This document shows, piece by piece, positions 42,208-51,225 of a stretch of 64,000 nt of DNA (position 1 is its first letter; each line of letters starts with the position of its first letter). Origin of the DNA: Actinomycetales bacterium (GTDB lineage Bacteria; Actinomycetota; Actinomycetes; S36-B12). Position numbers and translations under genes: made by a program. The stretch is from the NCBI GenBank assembly GCA_016125355.1, contig WGLX01000008.1:1-64000 (forward strand), read 5' to 3'. The notes below the pieces were generated by a model. It was not told the DNA's origin and ran no database searches. It saw only the letters and a program-made list of their open reading frames with translations.

Positions 42208-43194
42208 TTACCTCCGCTCGAGGAGCCGGCGGACGGCCGCCTCGATGCGGGCGGCGTCCGGGACGTACGCGTTCTCCAGCACCGGAGCGTAGGGCACGGG
42301 CGCGAAGGGGGCGGCCAGCCGCGCGACCGGCGCATCGAGGTAGTCGAAGGCCTGCTCCTGGATCTGCGAGGAGATCTCCGCGCCGATGCCGCCGAACTCG
42401 ACGGCCTCGTGCACGATGAGCACCCGGTTCGTCTTCTTCACCGACGCCACGATCGTCTCCGTGTCGAGCGGCTGGACGGAGCGCGGATCGATCAGCTCGA
42501 CGGAGACACCCTGCTTGTCCAGCGCCTCGGCCGCCTTCCGGGCCTCGACCACCATGCGGCCGATCGCGACCACCGTGACATCGTCGCCCTCGGTCACCAC
42601 ATTGGCCTGGCCGAACGGGATCGCGTAGAGCTCCTCCGGAACCTCGCCCTTGACGCCCAGCATCTTCTTGTTGAGCACGACGATGGTCGGGTTGTCGTCG
42701 CGGATGGCGCCGACGATGAGGCCCTTCGCGTCGTACGGGCTAGCTGGCATCGCGACCTTCAGGCCGGGCACGTGCGCCAGCCACGCCTCGAGGCTCTGGC
42801 TGTGCTGAGCCGCAGCGGACATCCCCGCGCCGCCGGCCGTCGTGATCGTCAGCGGCACCGAGACGGCGCCGCCGAACATGTACTTCATCTTCGCGGCCTG
42901 GTTGAAGATCTGGTCCATCGCGACGCCGACGAAGTCCATGAACATCAGGTCGCAGACCGGCCGGAGCCCGCGGGCCGCCGCCCCGACGCCGAGGCCGATG
43001 ATCGCCTGCTCCGCGATGGGCGTGTCCTTGACGCGCCTCTCGCCGAACTCCGCGAGGAGACCGTCGAACATGTGGAAGACGCCGCCATAGCCGGCGACGT
43101 CCTCGCCGATGAGGAACACGTCGGGATCCTCGGCCATGATCTGGTGCATGCCCTCGTTGAAGGCCTTGACGTAGGTCAGTTCACGGGTGGTCAC
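42208..43194 (-). CDS. 2-oxoacid/acetoin-type dehydrogenase E1 component, beta subunit
   Basis: 328 residues, TPP-dependent E1 beta: GEDVAGYGGVFHMFDGL near 30, the catalytic-Glu region DTPIAEQAIIG (about 60), and the C-terminal VHEAVEFGGIGAEISS. It pairs with the alpha subunit upstream (GTG start, GGAAGGA before it). The closest overall pattern is AcoB of acetoin dehydrogenase and related pyruvate or branched-chain dehydrogenases; the alpha-beta-E2 order also fits. The real substrate may be a 2-oxoacid or diketone from the catabolic route (inference). Confidence 0.93.
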   Translation of the reverse strand: MTTRELTYVKAFNEGMHQIMAEDPDVFLIGEDVAGYGGVFHMFDGLLAEFGERRVKDTPIAEQAIIGLGVGAAARGLRPVCDLMFMDFVGVAMDQIFNQAAKMKYMFGGAVSVPLTITTAGGAGMSAAAQHSQSLEAWLAHVPGLKVAMPASPYDAKGLIVGAIRDDNPTIVVLNKKMLGVKGEVPEELYAIPFGQANVVTEGDDVTVVAIGRMVVEARKAAEALDKQGVSVELIDPRSVQPLDTETIVASVKKTNRVLIVHEAVEFGGIGAEISSQIQEQAFDYLDAPVARLAAPFAPVPYAPVLENAYVPDAARIEAAVRRLLERR

Positions 43195-43211
43195 GGAGAG
43201 TCCTTCCGGGC

Positions 43212-44213
43212 TCAGACGGTGTAGACGTCGTCGAGGATGTCGGCGGGGTCGGGGTCGGGGCTGTTGCGGGCGAACTCGATGCCGTCGTTGATCTCCGCCT
43301 CGACCTCGGCCCAGATGCCCTCGAACTCCTCGGCGCTGACCAGGCCGCGCTCGATGCCGATGGTCTCGATGAGCCGGATGGCGTCCCGCGACTTCCACGC
43401 CTCCACCTCGGCGGGGTCGCGGTACGGGATGCGCATGCCCTTGATGCCCTGGTGGTCGAAGAAGCGGTACGTCTTGGCCTCGATGAGCGTCGGGCCCTCA
43501 CCGCGCCGGGCCCGCTCGACGGCCTCGAGGGCGGCCTCCCGAACGGCCAGGGCGTCCATGCCGTCGACGATCACGCCCGGCATGCCGTACGACGCCGCCC
43601 GCTCCGCGATGTCGACCAGCCGCATGTGCCGCTCCTGCGAGGTGAACTCGGCGTAGCCGTTGTTCTCGACGACGAACACGATGGGCAGGTCCCACACGGC
43701 CGCCATGTTGGCCGACTCGTGGAAGGCGCCGATGTTGGTGGCGCCATCACCGAAGAAGGACACCGCCACCCCGCCGTCGCCGCGGTACTGCGACGCGAAG
43801 GCCGCGCCTACGGCGATCGGGATGCCACCGCCGACGATGGCGTTCGCCCCCAGCATGCCGCGGCTCATGTCGACGATGTGCATGGAGCCGCCGCGGCCCT
43901 TGCAGTACCCGGTGGTCTTGGCGTACAGCTCCGCGAACATGGGGCGCAGCTCGGCGCCCTTGGCGATGGCGTGCCCGTGGCCGCGGTGGGTCGAGGTGAT
44001 CTGGTCGTCGTCGGTCAGAACCGCACCGACGCCGGAGGCCACGGCCTCCTGGCCCACGTACAGGTGCAGGAACCCCGGGATCTCCCCGGTCTCCACGAGC
44101 TTGCCGGACGACTCCTCGAAACGCCGGATCCGCACCATCCTGCGGTGCAGGTCGAGCACGACGTCGCGGGTGGCGGGCACGACCTCGTCGATCGCCTCCG
44201 TGGGTGTGGTCAT
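43212..44213 (-). CDS. 2-oxoacid/acetoin-type dehydrogenase E1 component, alpha subunit
   Basis: 333 residues with the TPP motif FFGDGATNIGAFHESANMAA (GDG then Asn, about 155-190) and the HRGHGHAIAKG loop. The start LHRRMVRIRRFEESSGKL and the GFLHLYVGQEAVASG segment match AcoA-type alpha subunits. It opens the E1alpha-E1beta-E2-phosphatase operon behind motif-1 site E and diverges from the ThuA-like gene. Decarboxylates or cleaves its substrate and passes the acyl group to the E2 lipoyl arm. Confidence 0.94.
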   Translation of the reverse strand: MTTPTEAIDEVVPATRDVVLDLHRRMVRIRRFEESSGKLVETGEIPGFLHLYVGQEAVASGVGAVLTDDDQITSTHRGHGHAIAKGAELRPMFAELYAKTTGYCKGRGGSMHIVDMSRGMLGANAIVGGGIPIAVGAAFASQYRGDGGVAVSFFGDGATNIGAFHESANMAAVWDLPIVFVVENNGYAEFTSQERHMRLVDIAERAASYGMPGVIVDGMDALAVREAALEAVERARRGEGPTLIEAKTYRFFDHQGIKGMRIPYRDPAEVEAWKSRDAIRLIETIGIERGLVSAEEFEGIWAEVEAEINDGIEFARNSPDPDPADILDDVYTV

Positions 44214-44260
44214 CGAGGATCTCCGGTTTCGGGGAACGCATCTCCAGTAACGGAACGCAG

Positions 44261-44283
44261 ACTATAGTAACTAGGACGTCCAA
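44261..44283 (-). promoter_or_regulatory. Motif-1 promoter/operator copy (site E) upstream of the E1alpha operon
   Basis: On the minus strand a perfect TTGGACGTCC is followed by TAGTTAC and then TATAGT, either of which could be the -10 element. It lies 48 bases upstream of E1alpha and 24 bases upstream of the divergent ThuA-like gene. Confidence 0.6.
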
Positions 44284-44306
44284 GTAAATCGCTTCGGGAG
44301 ACCGCC

Positions 44307-45152
44307 ATGATCCGTCGCATCCTCGTCATCACCGGCGGCCATCGGGTGGCCCTGGACGACTTCCTCGGCGCCGTCGCCGACATCTGCACCGAACGTGGCT
44401 GGGTGTGGGCCCACGCCACCCAGCCCACAGCACAGCGCTGGCTGACCGACGAGCTCGCCGGGCAGTGGGACGCCATCCTCCTGCACGACATCCCGGGGCT
44501 GCGGCTGAAGCGCGGCACTGAGCCCATTGCCGAGGGCCCCGACGCGCAGACGGCACAGGACGTGGTCAACCTGCTCGACATCGGGCAGGGACTCGTGGTC
44601 CTCCATCACGCCATCTCGGGCTGGCCCGGCTGGGAGGGATGGGCCGAGGTCACCGGGGCACGCTTCCTCTACCGGCCGGGGCGCCTGCGGGGCGAGGACC
44701 TGCCCTCGTCCGGCTACCGGCTGGATCACTTCACGGTCTCGCCCATCGCCGAGCACCCGATCACCGCCGGGGTCGAGCCGTTCGAGGTCGATGACGAGCT
44801 GTACTTCATCCCGGTGCTCAACGACCGCATCACTCCCCTCCTGGAGCAGGACGCCGACATGGACGGGGCCCTGTTCCAGGACACCTGGGACGAGGTCACG
44901 AACGGCACGTCCACCGGCGTCACGTGCGCGGACAGGCCGGCGGACGGGGGCCTGCACGGGGGCAGCCGCCTGCAGGGGTGGGCGTCGACGGCCGGCCGGT
45001 CGCCGGTGGCCACCCTGCTGATGGGAGACGGGCCGAGCACCTTCGCGAACCCGATGTTCCGTCAGCTGCTCGCCAATGCGCTGGAGTGGGTCAGCAGCGA
45101 TGAGGCCCATGCCGAGGCCCAGCAGCACCCCTTCGCGGTGCCCCTCCCCTAG
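44307..45152 (+). CDS. ThuA-like protein (trehalose-utilisation/class I amidotransferase-like fold)
   Basis: 281 residues: RRILVITGGHRVALDDF at the start, LLHDIPGL, and GLVVLHHAISGWPGWEGWAEVTG (about 93-115) match the ThuA family, whose members are linked to sugar or keto-sugar metabolism in other bacteria but have no clear enzyme activity. No catalytic Cys of true amidotransferases is in the usual place. GGGAG lies upstream of the ATG. It is monocistronic and ends at a hairpin terminator facing the ABC permease gene. Confidence 0.85.
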   Translation: MIRRILVITGGHRVALDDFLGAVADICTERGWVWAHATQPTAQRWLTDELAGQWDAILLHDIPGLRLKRGTEPIAEGPDAQTAQDVVNLLDIGQGLVVLHHAISGWPGWEGWAEVTGARFLYRPGRLRGEDLPSSGYRLDHFTVSPIAEHPITAGVEPFEVDDELYFIPVLNDRITPLLEQDADMDGALFQDTWDEVTNGTSTGVTCADRPADGGLHGGSRLQGWASTAGRSPVATLLMGDGPSTFANPMFRQLLANALEWVSSDEAHAEAQQHPFAVPLP

Positions 45153-45167
45153 CGCCCTGACGCCGCA

Positions 45168-45186
45168 CCCCGCTCGTCGAGCGGGG
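45168..45186. terminator. Hairpin between convergent ThuA-like and ABC permease genes
   Basis: CCCCGCTC and GAGCGGGG form an 8-base G+C-rich stem with loop GTC, 16 bases after the ThuA-like stop and 12 before the permease stop. It can serve both directions. Confidence 0.7.
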
Positions 45187-45197
45187 GCGGGGCGGGG

Positions 45198-46199
45198 CTA
45201 CCCGCGTCGACGGGCCGTGCGGGCCGCCAGCGCCATGGCGATGATCAGCGCCGCGCCGTTGAACAGCTGGGTGACGTACGTCGGTGCGCCCGCGAGCTGA
45301 AGGCCGGTCACGCCGGTGGCGAGCAGCAGGATGGCGACGATCGTTCCGAGCACGTTGACGCGACCCGGGCGGATCTGGGTCGCGCCGAGGAAGACCGCCG
45401 AGAAGGCCGGCAGCAGGTAGTTCGCACCCGAGTCGGGAGCGCCGTTCGCGTTCTGCGCAAGGTAGACGATGCCGGCGAAGCTGCAGACAACGGCGGACGC
45501 GATGAACGACAGCATGATGATCCGGCCGACCTTGACGCCGGCGAGCCGCGCCGCCACGGGGTTGCCACCGACGGCGTACAGATAGCGGCCGCCCGGCGTG
45601 TACTCGAGGATCCACCAGATCAGCAGGGCGAGCGCGCCGGCGTAGTACACCGACGCCGAGATACCGAACCACTCCTGCCGGGCGAAGTCCAGGAAGGGGT
45701 AGTAGCCCGCCTCGGGAAGGACGAGCTGGCCACCGCCCGAGATCATGTAAGCGACCGCGGCGAGGATCGAACTCATACCCAGGGTGCCGATGAACGAGTC
45801 GACCTTGAACTTGACGACCACGAGCGAGTTGGCCAGGCCGATGATCACTCCGACGATGAGCGCACCGCCGCAGGCGAAGACGACGCCGCGGTGGTCGAGC
45901 AGCGCCCAGGCGGTGAACACGGCGGACACCGTCAGCGTGCCCGCGATCGTCAGGTCGAAGGCGCCCGCCGCGACCGGCACGATCAGGCCGAGGGCCACGA
46001 TGGTGCTGATCGCCTGGAAGGTCAGGATCGTCTTGAAGTTGTCCCAGTTGAGGAACAGGTCCGGGATCCACAGCGAGAAGATGATGACCAGCACGGCCCA
46101 CACGTAGATGCCGCTGAACCGGTCGAAGCCGAGGTTGATGCGCCGCCTCGGCTTGGTCTCTTCGCCCCCAGGAGCGGGGGCGGTCTGCACGTCGGTCAT
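45198..46199 (-). CDS. ABC transporter permease, ribose/sugar type (RbsC-like)
   Basis: 333 residues with 8-10 hydrophobic segments and the family signature of branched/sugar permeases: DLTIAGTLTVSAVFTAWAL near 85 and TPGGRYLYAVGGNPVAARLAGVKV (about 210-235), the cytoplasmic loop that meets the ATPase. ATG at 46199, 43 bases after the ATPase stop. With the ATPase and the two binding proteins at 31-34 kb it makes a full importer, although the parts are spread over 16 kb. Likely transports the pathway substrate (inference). Confidence 0.93.
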   Translation of the reverse strand: MTDVQTAPAPGGEETKPRRRINLGFDRFSGIYVWAVLVIIFSLWIPDLFLNWDNFKTILTFQAISTIVALGLIVPVAAGAFDLTIAGTLTVSAVFTAWALLDHRGVVFACGGALIVGVIIGLANSLVVVKFKVDSFIGTLGMSSILAAVAYMISGGGQLVLPEAGYYPFLDFARQEWFGISASVYYAGALALLIWWILEYTPGGRYLYAVGGNPVAARLAGVKVGRIIMLSFIASAVVCSFAGIVYLAQNANGAPDSGANYLLPAFSAVFLGATQIRPGRVNVLGTIVAILLLATGVTGLQLAGAPTYVTQLFNGAALIIAMALAARTARRRG

Positions 46200-46242
46200 G
46201 TCATGGACTCCGGTTCGCTTGTGCTGTTTCGTCAGTGGTGGG

Positions 46243-47775
46243 TCAGGCCGCGGGTTCGGTCGGCTCGTTGGCGTCGCGGCCGATGGTCGCGGCGGTGATG
46301 TTGTCCGCGGTGATCTCATTGCCACGGAGGATCTCGGCGACCCGGCCACGCCGCATGATGACCACGCGATCGCACACGCGCACGAGCTCCTCGTGGTCGG
46401 TCGAGCAGACGAGCACCGCCGTGCCCATCGCCGCCGCCTCGTCGACGAGCTTGTGGATGTCGGCCTTGGCACCGACGTCCACGCCCTGGGTGGGCTCATC
46501 CATGATCAGCACCTCGGGCTGCTGGCGCAGCCAACGGGCGAGGATCACCTTCTGCTGGTTTCCGCCGGACAGCTGAGCCATCGTGTACTCGGTCTGGCCG
46601 GCCGGCTTGACCGTCAGCTTGTCGAGCCAGATTCGGACGTCGGCGCGCTCGGGGCGCCGACGCAGGATGCCCATCGTCATGTGCCGGCCCGGGTCGACCA
46701 GCGTGATGTTCTCGCGCAGAGTCTGGTCGATCAGCGAGGCATTGGCGTGCCGCTCGGCCGGCACGAGGGCCACTCCCCGCTCGATGGAGATATCGGGACG
46801 GTTCTGCGGCAGTACCTTGCCGTCCACTGTCACCTCGCCTCCGCGCTCCATGCCACCGAACACGAGCCCGGCCACCGCCTCGCGACCGGACCCGGTGATG
46901 CCGGCCACGCCGACGACCTCGCCGCGGTGCACCTCGAGATCGAGCTTCGCGACCGATCCGCCGGCGACGTCGGTGATCTTGAGGATCTCCGGCCCGTGCT
47001 CGCGGGCATCGGCGGCGTCCTTGTTGTGCTCCTGGAGCTTGCGGCCGACGACCAGCTCGATGAGCTCCTCCTCGGTGAGGCCCTCCACCGGTCGCGTGAC
47101 GATGTGCTTGCCGTCGCGGAGCACCGTGACGGAGTCCGCCATCTCGAAGACCTCGTCGAAGTGGTGGGAGACGAAGAGGACGGCCACGCCGGAATCGGCC
47201 ACGCGCCGCACGAGCTTGTACAGGCGCTGCGCCTCGGCGTTGGGCAGGTTGGCAGTCGGCTCGTCGAGGATGAGCATCTTCACCTCGCTGCCCCGGTCGG
47301 ACATCGCGCGCGCGATCGCGACCGCGGTGCGCTCGGACATCTGCAGGCCCGCGACGGGGATGCGCACGTTGATGTCGTAGCCGAGGTTGGCGAGCGCCTC
47401 CCGTGCGTGCTTGCGCTCCTTGCGCCACCGGATGGTCTTGACCCCGTTGGTGATGTAGCCCTGGCCCATCGCCATGTTGTCCACGGCGTCGAGGTTGCCC
47501 ACGAGGCCGAGGTCCTGGTGGACGAAGCGCAGCCCGATGGCCTCGCTGGAGACCGGATCCTCGAAGGGCAGCGGCTCGCCGCCGACTGTCACCTCGGTCC
47601 CGGGCTCGGGTGCGTGGAAGCCGGCGAGGATCTTGATCAGCGTCGACTTTCCGCAGCCGTTCTGCCCGACGAGCGCGCGGACCTCACCCGGCTCGACGTC
47701 GATGCTGACGTCATTCAGGGCCACCTGCGCGCCGAAGATCTTCGTCGCGTTGCGAACCGACAGCGCCGTGGTCAT
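46243..47775 (-). CDS. ABC transporter ATP-binding protein, sugar type with two nucleotide-binding domains (RbsA-like)
   Basis: 510 residues, two ABC domains in tandem. The first has Walker A VGQNGCGKST, signature MSERTAVAIARAM and Walker B MLILDEPTANLP; the second has the degenerate Walker A of this family (GITGSGREAVAGL), signature LSGGNQQKVILARWL and VLIMDEPTQGVDVGAK. The ATG with GGGAGG 5 bases upstream is preferred over an adjacent GTG. First of the ATPase-permease operon, behind a weak motif-1 copy. Confidence 0.94.
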   Translation of the reverse strand: MTTALSVRNATKIFGAQVALNDVSIDVEPGEVRALVGQNGCGKSTLIKILAGFHAPEPGTEVTVGGEPLPFEDPVSSEAIGLRFVHQDLGLVGNLDAVDNMAMGQGYITNGVKTIRWRKERKHAREALANLGYDINVRIPVAGLQMSERTAVAIARAMSDRGSEVKMLILDEPTANLPNAEAQRLYKLVRRVADSGVAVLFVSHHFDEVFEMADSVTVLRDGKHIVTRPVEGLTEEELIELVVGRKLQEHNKDAADAREHGPEILKITDVAGGSVAKLDLEVHRGEVVGVAGITGSGREAVAGLVFGGMERGGEVTVDGKVLPQNRPDISIERGVALVPAERHANASLIDQTLRENITLVDPGRHMTMGILRRRPERADVRIWLDKLTVKPAGQTEYTMAQLSGGNQQKVILARWLRQQPEVLIMDEPTQGVDVGAKADIHKLVDEAAAMGTAVLVCSTDHEELVRVCDRVVIMRRGRVAEILRGNEITADNITAATIGRDANEPTEPAA

Positions 47776-47821
47776 CACGCCTCCCTCACGATCGGTGGAA
47801 CACTACCTGCCAAGCACCGAA

Positions 47822-47838
47822 ATGCAAGGTCTTCCTAA
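47822..47838 (-). promoter_or_regulatory. Weak motif-1-like copy (site K) upstream of the ABC ATPase
   Basis: Minus-strand reading TTAGGAAGACCTTGCAT, a degenerate version in which the palindrome is lost but GGA-n-n-CC and an adjacent -10-like hexamer remain; 46 bases upstream of the ATG. It closely resembles site L at 61.5 kb (TTGGAAACCCTTGCAA). Confidence 0.35.
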
Positions 47839-47848
47839 TATTTCCCGG

Positions 47849-50395
47849 TCACGAATCGGTACCGGTTACCGCGTGGGCGGCCGCCAGCCGAGCCACCGGG
47901 ATGCGCGTCGACGAGGCGGACACATAGTCGAGTCCGAGCCGCTCGCAGATGGCGATGGAAGCGGGGTCGCCGCCGTGCTCGCCGCAGATGCCCAGCTTGA
48001 TGTCCGGGCGGACCTCCCGGGCTCGCGCCGCGGCGTACTCCATCAGTCCGGCGACGCCGTCCCCATCCAATTCGGCGAACGGGCTCGCGGTCATCAGCCC
48101 CTTCTCCAGGTAGGTGCCGAGCATGCGCCGCTCGACGTCGTCCCGGGAGAAGCCGTAGGTCAGCTGCGTGAGGTCGTTCGTGCCGAAGGAGAGGAACTCG
48201 GCCCACTGCGCGAGCTTGCCCGCCATCATCGCCGCTCGCGGGGTCTCGACCATCGTGCCGATCTTGAACGGGACGACCATGCCGGTCCGCGACGCCACCT
48301 GCTGGTTTACCCGTCGGATGAGCCGGAGGGACATCACCAGCTCCTCCGGGATGGAGACGAGCGGGACCATGACCTCCAGCTGCGGCCGGACATCGTCCTC
48401 GTGGACCACGTCGACCCAGGCGTTGAACAGCCCCTCGACCTGGGCCGGGTAGAGCCCCTCGTGCATCAGTGCGAGGCGCACTCCGCGCACCCCGAGCATG
48501 GGGTTCTCCTCGTGCAGGTGCTCGAGCATGCGGCCCTGCTTCTCGTCCTCGAGCTCGTCGGCACTCGAGGGCAGGAACTCGTGCATCGGGGCGTCGAGCA
48601 GGCGGACCGTGACCGGTCGGTCACCGACCTCGCGCAGGAGCTCACGGAAGTCCTCGCGCTGCGCGACGGCGAGCTCGGCGAGCGCCTTCTCCTCTGTGTC
48701 GACGTCGTGGGAGAGGATGACCGCCCGCACGAAGGGCAGCCGGTCGCCCAGGAACATGTGCTCGGTGCGGCACAGTCCGATGCCCTCGGCGCCATTGTCG
48801 AATGCGACGGATGCGTCGGCCGCGTTGTCGGCATTGGCACGGACGCCCAGGCGACGGGCGTCGTCGGCCCAGCCCAGCAGCGTCGTGAGGCTGGGCGAGG
48901 GCACCGGTCGCTCGATGCGCAGCTCGCCGACATAGGCGACGCCGGAGCTGCCGTCGATGGAGATGAGGTCGCCTTCGGCGAGCACGTGCTCCCCGGCCGA
49001 GATCGTCCGCGCGTCGCGGTCGATGCGCAGGTCGCCGGCACCGCAGATCGCCGGGCGCCCCATGCCGCGGGCCACCACGGCGGCATGGGAGGCCGAGCCG
49101 CCGTTCACGGTCAGGATCCCGGTCGCCGCCATCATGCCCGGCAGGTCGCCCGGGGTCGTCTCGGACATCACGAGGATGGCCTTGTCGCCCGCCTCGGTCA
49201 GCTCGACGGCGGTCTCGCTGTCGAGCGCAATGCGACCCACCGCCGCTCCGGGGGAGGCACCGAGCCCGGTCACGAGCGGGACCTCGTCGCCGGTCAGTTT
49301 CGGCTGCGGGTGGAGGAGCTCGACGACGTGCACGGGGTTGGTCGAGCCGACGGCCGCGGACTCGTCGGTGATGCCCCGGATCGCGAGGTCCACCGCGAGG
49401 CTGGTGGCCACGCGGGCGTTCGGACGGCGCAGCTGCTCGAGCCCCACGAGGGCCAGCCCCTCGGGGCCGTACTCGAAGTCGACCGTCACGGCGCTTCGCA
49501 GTCGTCCCTCCAGCTCGGCCAGCACGCCGGTGAGCATCTCGACGCCGCCGGGCAGCTCGTCGAGGGGATGGCCGTCGACCATGCGCTCGCCCACCATGCG
49601 GAAGCCGTGGTGGAACATGCCGTTCGGCGCGAAGGCTCCCGAGTCCATGTCGCGGGACACGGCGAAGCCGTAGCCCTCGTCATCGTGCTCGGTGACGACG
49701 ATGGTCTCGAGGTGCAGTGCCAGCGGAAGGTCGGCCGGCAGGTTCTGCTTCTTGCGGGCCCGCGCCGCGCGCGGGGAGCTCCACCGGGCGATCATCGCCC
49801 GGGCGCCGAGGGCGACCTGCTGGGAGCGCTTCTCCGGGAACGGCGCGATGCCGCGGGCAGCGCACAGCTCCTTGAAGGGCTCCACCCGCGCGACCGGATC
49901 GGGGTAGTCGAAGTCCAGCGCACCGAGCTCGTCGCTGGGCACCTCGAGGGCGTACTCGGCGATGAAGGTGGCGGTCTTCCACCAGGACGTGGCCAGCGAC
50001 GTGAGCGCGCCCTCGCCGAGTCCGTCAGGGATGACGCTGCGCTTCAGCCCGAGGCAGACCAGATCGGGCGGGAGGCCGGCCGCGTCGACGGGCGCGCTGG
50101 CGCTCAGCCGGAGCAGGATCAGCCCACCGGTCTCCGTGGTGCTGCTGATCTGCCGCCCGGAGATGCTCTCGAGCAGGTTCATGGCGGCCTTGGCCCGATC
50201 GGCCGAGGTGAAGCCGGGCACGTTGGGGACCGGGATGGTCAGGCCGGCGCCGACCGGGAGGCCGAGGCCGGCAAGGGTCTCGAGCTGCACGCCACGCGTG
50301 CACAGGGATCGCTGGTCGAGGCCGCGGGCGAAGCCCTTGCCGAACGGGACGAGGCCGACGTCGTCGATGGGCGACGTCCACGACGCAGGTGTCAC
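47849..50395 (-). CDS. Pyruvate phosphate dikinase-like protein with intact PEP half and divergent ATP half
   Basis: 848 residues, full PPDK length. The swivelling His is His437 in NGGSASHAAVVARG. The PEP/pyruvate barrel is intact: LCRTEHM (541-547), NPMLGVRG, GTMVETPR, FGTNDLTQ and the catalytic Cys804 in GICGEHGGD. The N-terminal ATP-grasp half is recognisable (VDFEYG for the Asp/Glu pair) but the GGKG loop reads CTRG and the usual LQTR reads LEQLR, so ATP use is doubtful. GTG start overlapping the stop of the 204-aa gene (GTGA). It may charge its His from PEP and pass phosphate on (inference). Confidence 0.88.
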   Translation of the reverse strand: MTPASWTSPIDDVGLVPFGKGFARGLDQRSLCTRGVQLETLAGLGLPVGAGLTIPVPNVPGFTSADRAKAAMNLLESISGRQISSTTETGGLILLRLSASAPVDAAGLPPDLVCLGLKRSVIPDGLGEGALTSLATSWWKTATFIAEYALEVPSDELGALDFDYPDPVARVEPFKELCAARGIAPFPEKRSQQVALGARAMIARWSSPRAARARKKQNLPADLPLALHLETIVVTEHDDEGYGFAVSRDMDSGAFAPNGMFHHGFRMVGERMVDGHPLDELPGGVEMLTGVLAELEGRLRSAVTVDFEYGPEGLALVGLEQLRRPNARVATSLAVDLAIRGITDESAAVGSTNPVHVVELLHPQPKLTGDEVPLVTGLGASPGAAVGRIALDSETAVELTEAGDKAILVMSETTPGDLPGMMAATGILTVNGGSASHAAVVARGMGRPAICGAGDLRIDRDARTISAGEHVLAEGDLISIDGSSGVAYVGELRIERPVPSPSLTTLLGWADDARRLGVRANADNAADASVAFDNGAEGIGLCRTEHMFLGDRLPFVRAVILSHDVDTEEKALAELAVAQREDFRELLREVGDRPVTVRLLDAPMHEFLPSSADELEDEKQGRMLEHLHEENPMLGVRGVRLALMHEGLYPAQVEGLFNAWVDVVHEDDVRPQLEVMVPLVSIPEELVMSLRLIRRVNQQVASRTGMVVPFKIGTMVETPRAAMMAGKLAQWAEFLSFGTNDLTQLTYGFSRDDVERRMLGTYLEKGLMTASPFAELDGDGVAGLMEYAAARAREVRPDIKLGICGEHGGDPASIAICERLGLDYVSASSTRIPVARLAAAHAVTGTDS

Positions 50396-51006
50396 GCCCC
50401 GCCACCCGAGACGAGTTGCTCCTCCAGGGCCTCGTCCTCCTGCCGGGTCATGCCGATGGTCAGCAGCAGTTCCTGGTGCAGGTGCATCCAGACCGTGTGG
50501 TACGAGTCGCACAGCGGCGAGGCCAGCCACGCGTCGTCGCCGTCGTCGAGCTTCTCGAGGGCCTCGGTCAGGCGAGGACGGTAGACCGCGATGCCCGGCA
50601 GGTCCTCGGCGAAGCGCTTGATGATCGGGCCGACGGCGTCGTCGATGTCATCGAGCCGGTCGCGGATATCCGCGTCGTAGGACTCGTCCGAGTGGTCATT
50701 GACGCTGCCATCCGGGCGCAGCTGCCAGGCGGTGCAGAGGTCGCGCAGCTGCCGGTTGATGGGCAGGAAGCGGTGGAAGGTGGCCATGATGCGCTCGCGC
50801 TCCGGCGCGTCGTCCGGAAGCCGGAGCAGCTCGGCGACGTAGGCGGTGCCGGCGGGCGTGGGCATCATCATCGGGCCCTTGATGAGGATCAGGCCGGCGT
50901 CAGCGAGTGCCTGCTGCTCGGCGTTCGCCTCGCCACGGGCCATCCCTCGGACGGCCATGCTCACCATGGCGTCCCGCTGCTCGTCCGTCAGGGCCACGTC
51001 AGCCAT
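50392..51006 (-). CDS. Unknown 204-aa protein coupled to the PPDK-like enzyme
   Basis: 204 residues, mostly helical and acidic, no signal or membrane segment. The first 70 residues look like a winged-helix-type module (LTDEQRDAMVSMAVRG, LIKGPMMMPTPAG), followed by helices with FHRFLPINRQLRDLCTAWQL and a C-terminal SYHTVWMHLHQELLLTIGM. I do not recognise the family with certainty. It precedes the PPDK-like gene with a 4-base overlap, so a regulatory or phosphoacceptor partner is plausible. Its ATG lies 58 bases from motif-1 site D. Confidence 0.8.
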   Translation of the reverse strand: MADVALTDEQRDAMVSMAVRGMARGEANAEQQALADAGLILIKGPMMMPTPAGTAYVAELLRLPDDAPERERIMATFHRFLPINRQLRDLCTAWQLRPDGSVNDHSDESYDADIRDRLDDIDDAVGPIIKRFAEDLPGIAVYRPRLTEALEKLDDGDDAWLASPLCDSYHTVWMHLHQELLLTIGMTRQEDEALEEQLVSGGGA

Positions 51007-51063
51007 CGGCTTCCTCCGCGTCTCTCGGTCGCTCCCGTACCCCGGGGTGTCCCGGGCCGAGTA

Positions 51064-51080
51064 ATCATATGGACGTCCAA
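51064..51080 (-). promoter_or_regulatory. Motif-1 promoter/operator copy (site D) upstream of the 204-aa/PPDK operon
   Basis: Minus-strand reading TTGGACGTCCATATGAT: the exact 10-base palindrome TGGACGTCCA overlapping a consensus-like TATGAT -10 box. With site C it defines the motif. The remaining 145 bases to the divergent alcohol dehydrogenase show no further strong signal. Confidence 0.65.
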
Positions 51081-51225
51081 CTATCTCAGATGTGGGGATC
51101 CTATTTCTAGAGATTGCCTCAAGAAACCCCTCCCAATTGGACCCGCCCACGGCTAGCATCCCGGGGCAGCGCCGCACATCCCCGCGCTGCCCGAACCGAC
51201 ACGCCCCGGCTACGAGGAGAGATGC

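Noticed and set aside
1556-51080. Motif 1 as an ECF sigma factor -35 element or as a plain TTGGAC -35 box
   Set aside because: TTGGAC lies only 5-7 bases from the conserved -10-like hexamer in the best copies, too close for a -35/-10 pair. Only site C has a second -10 box at 17 bases, which belongs with the motif-2 promoter.
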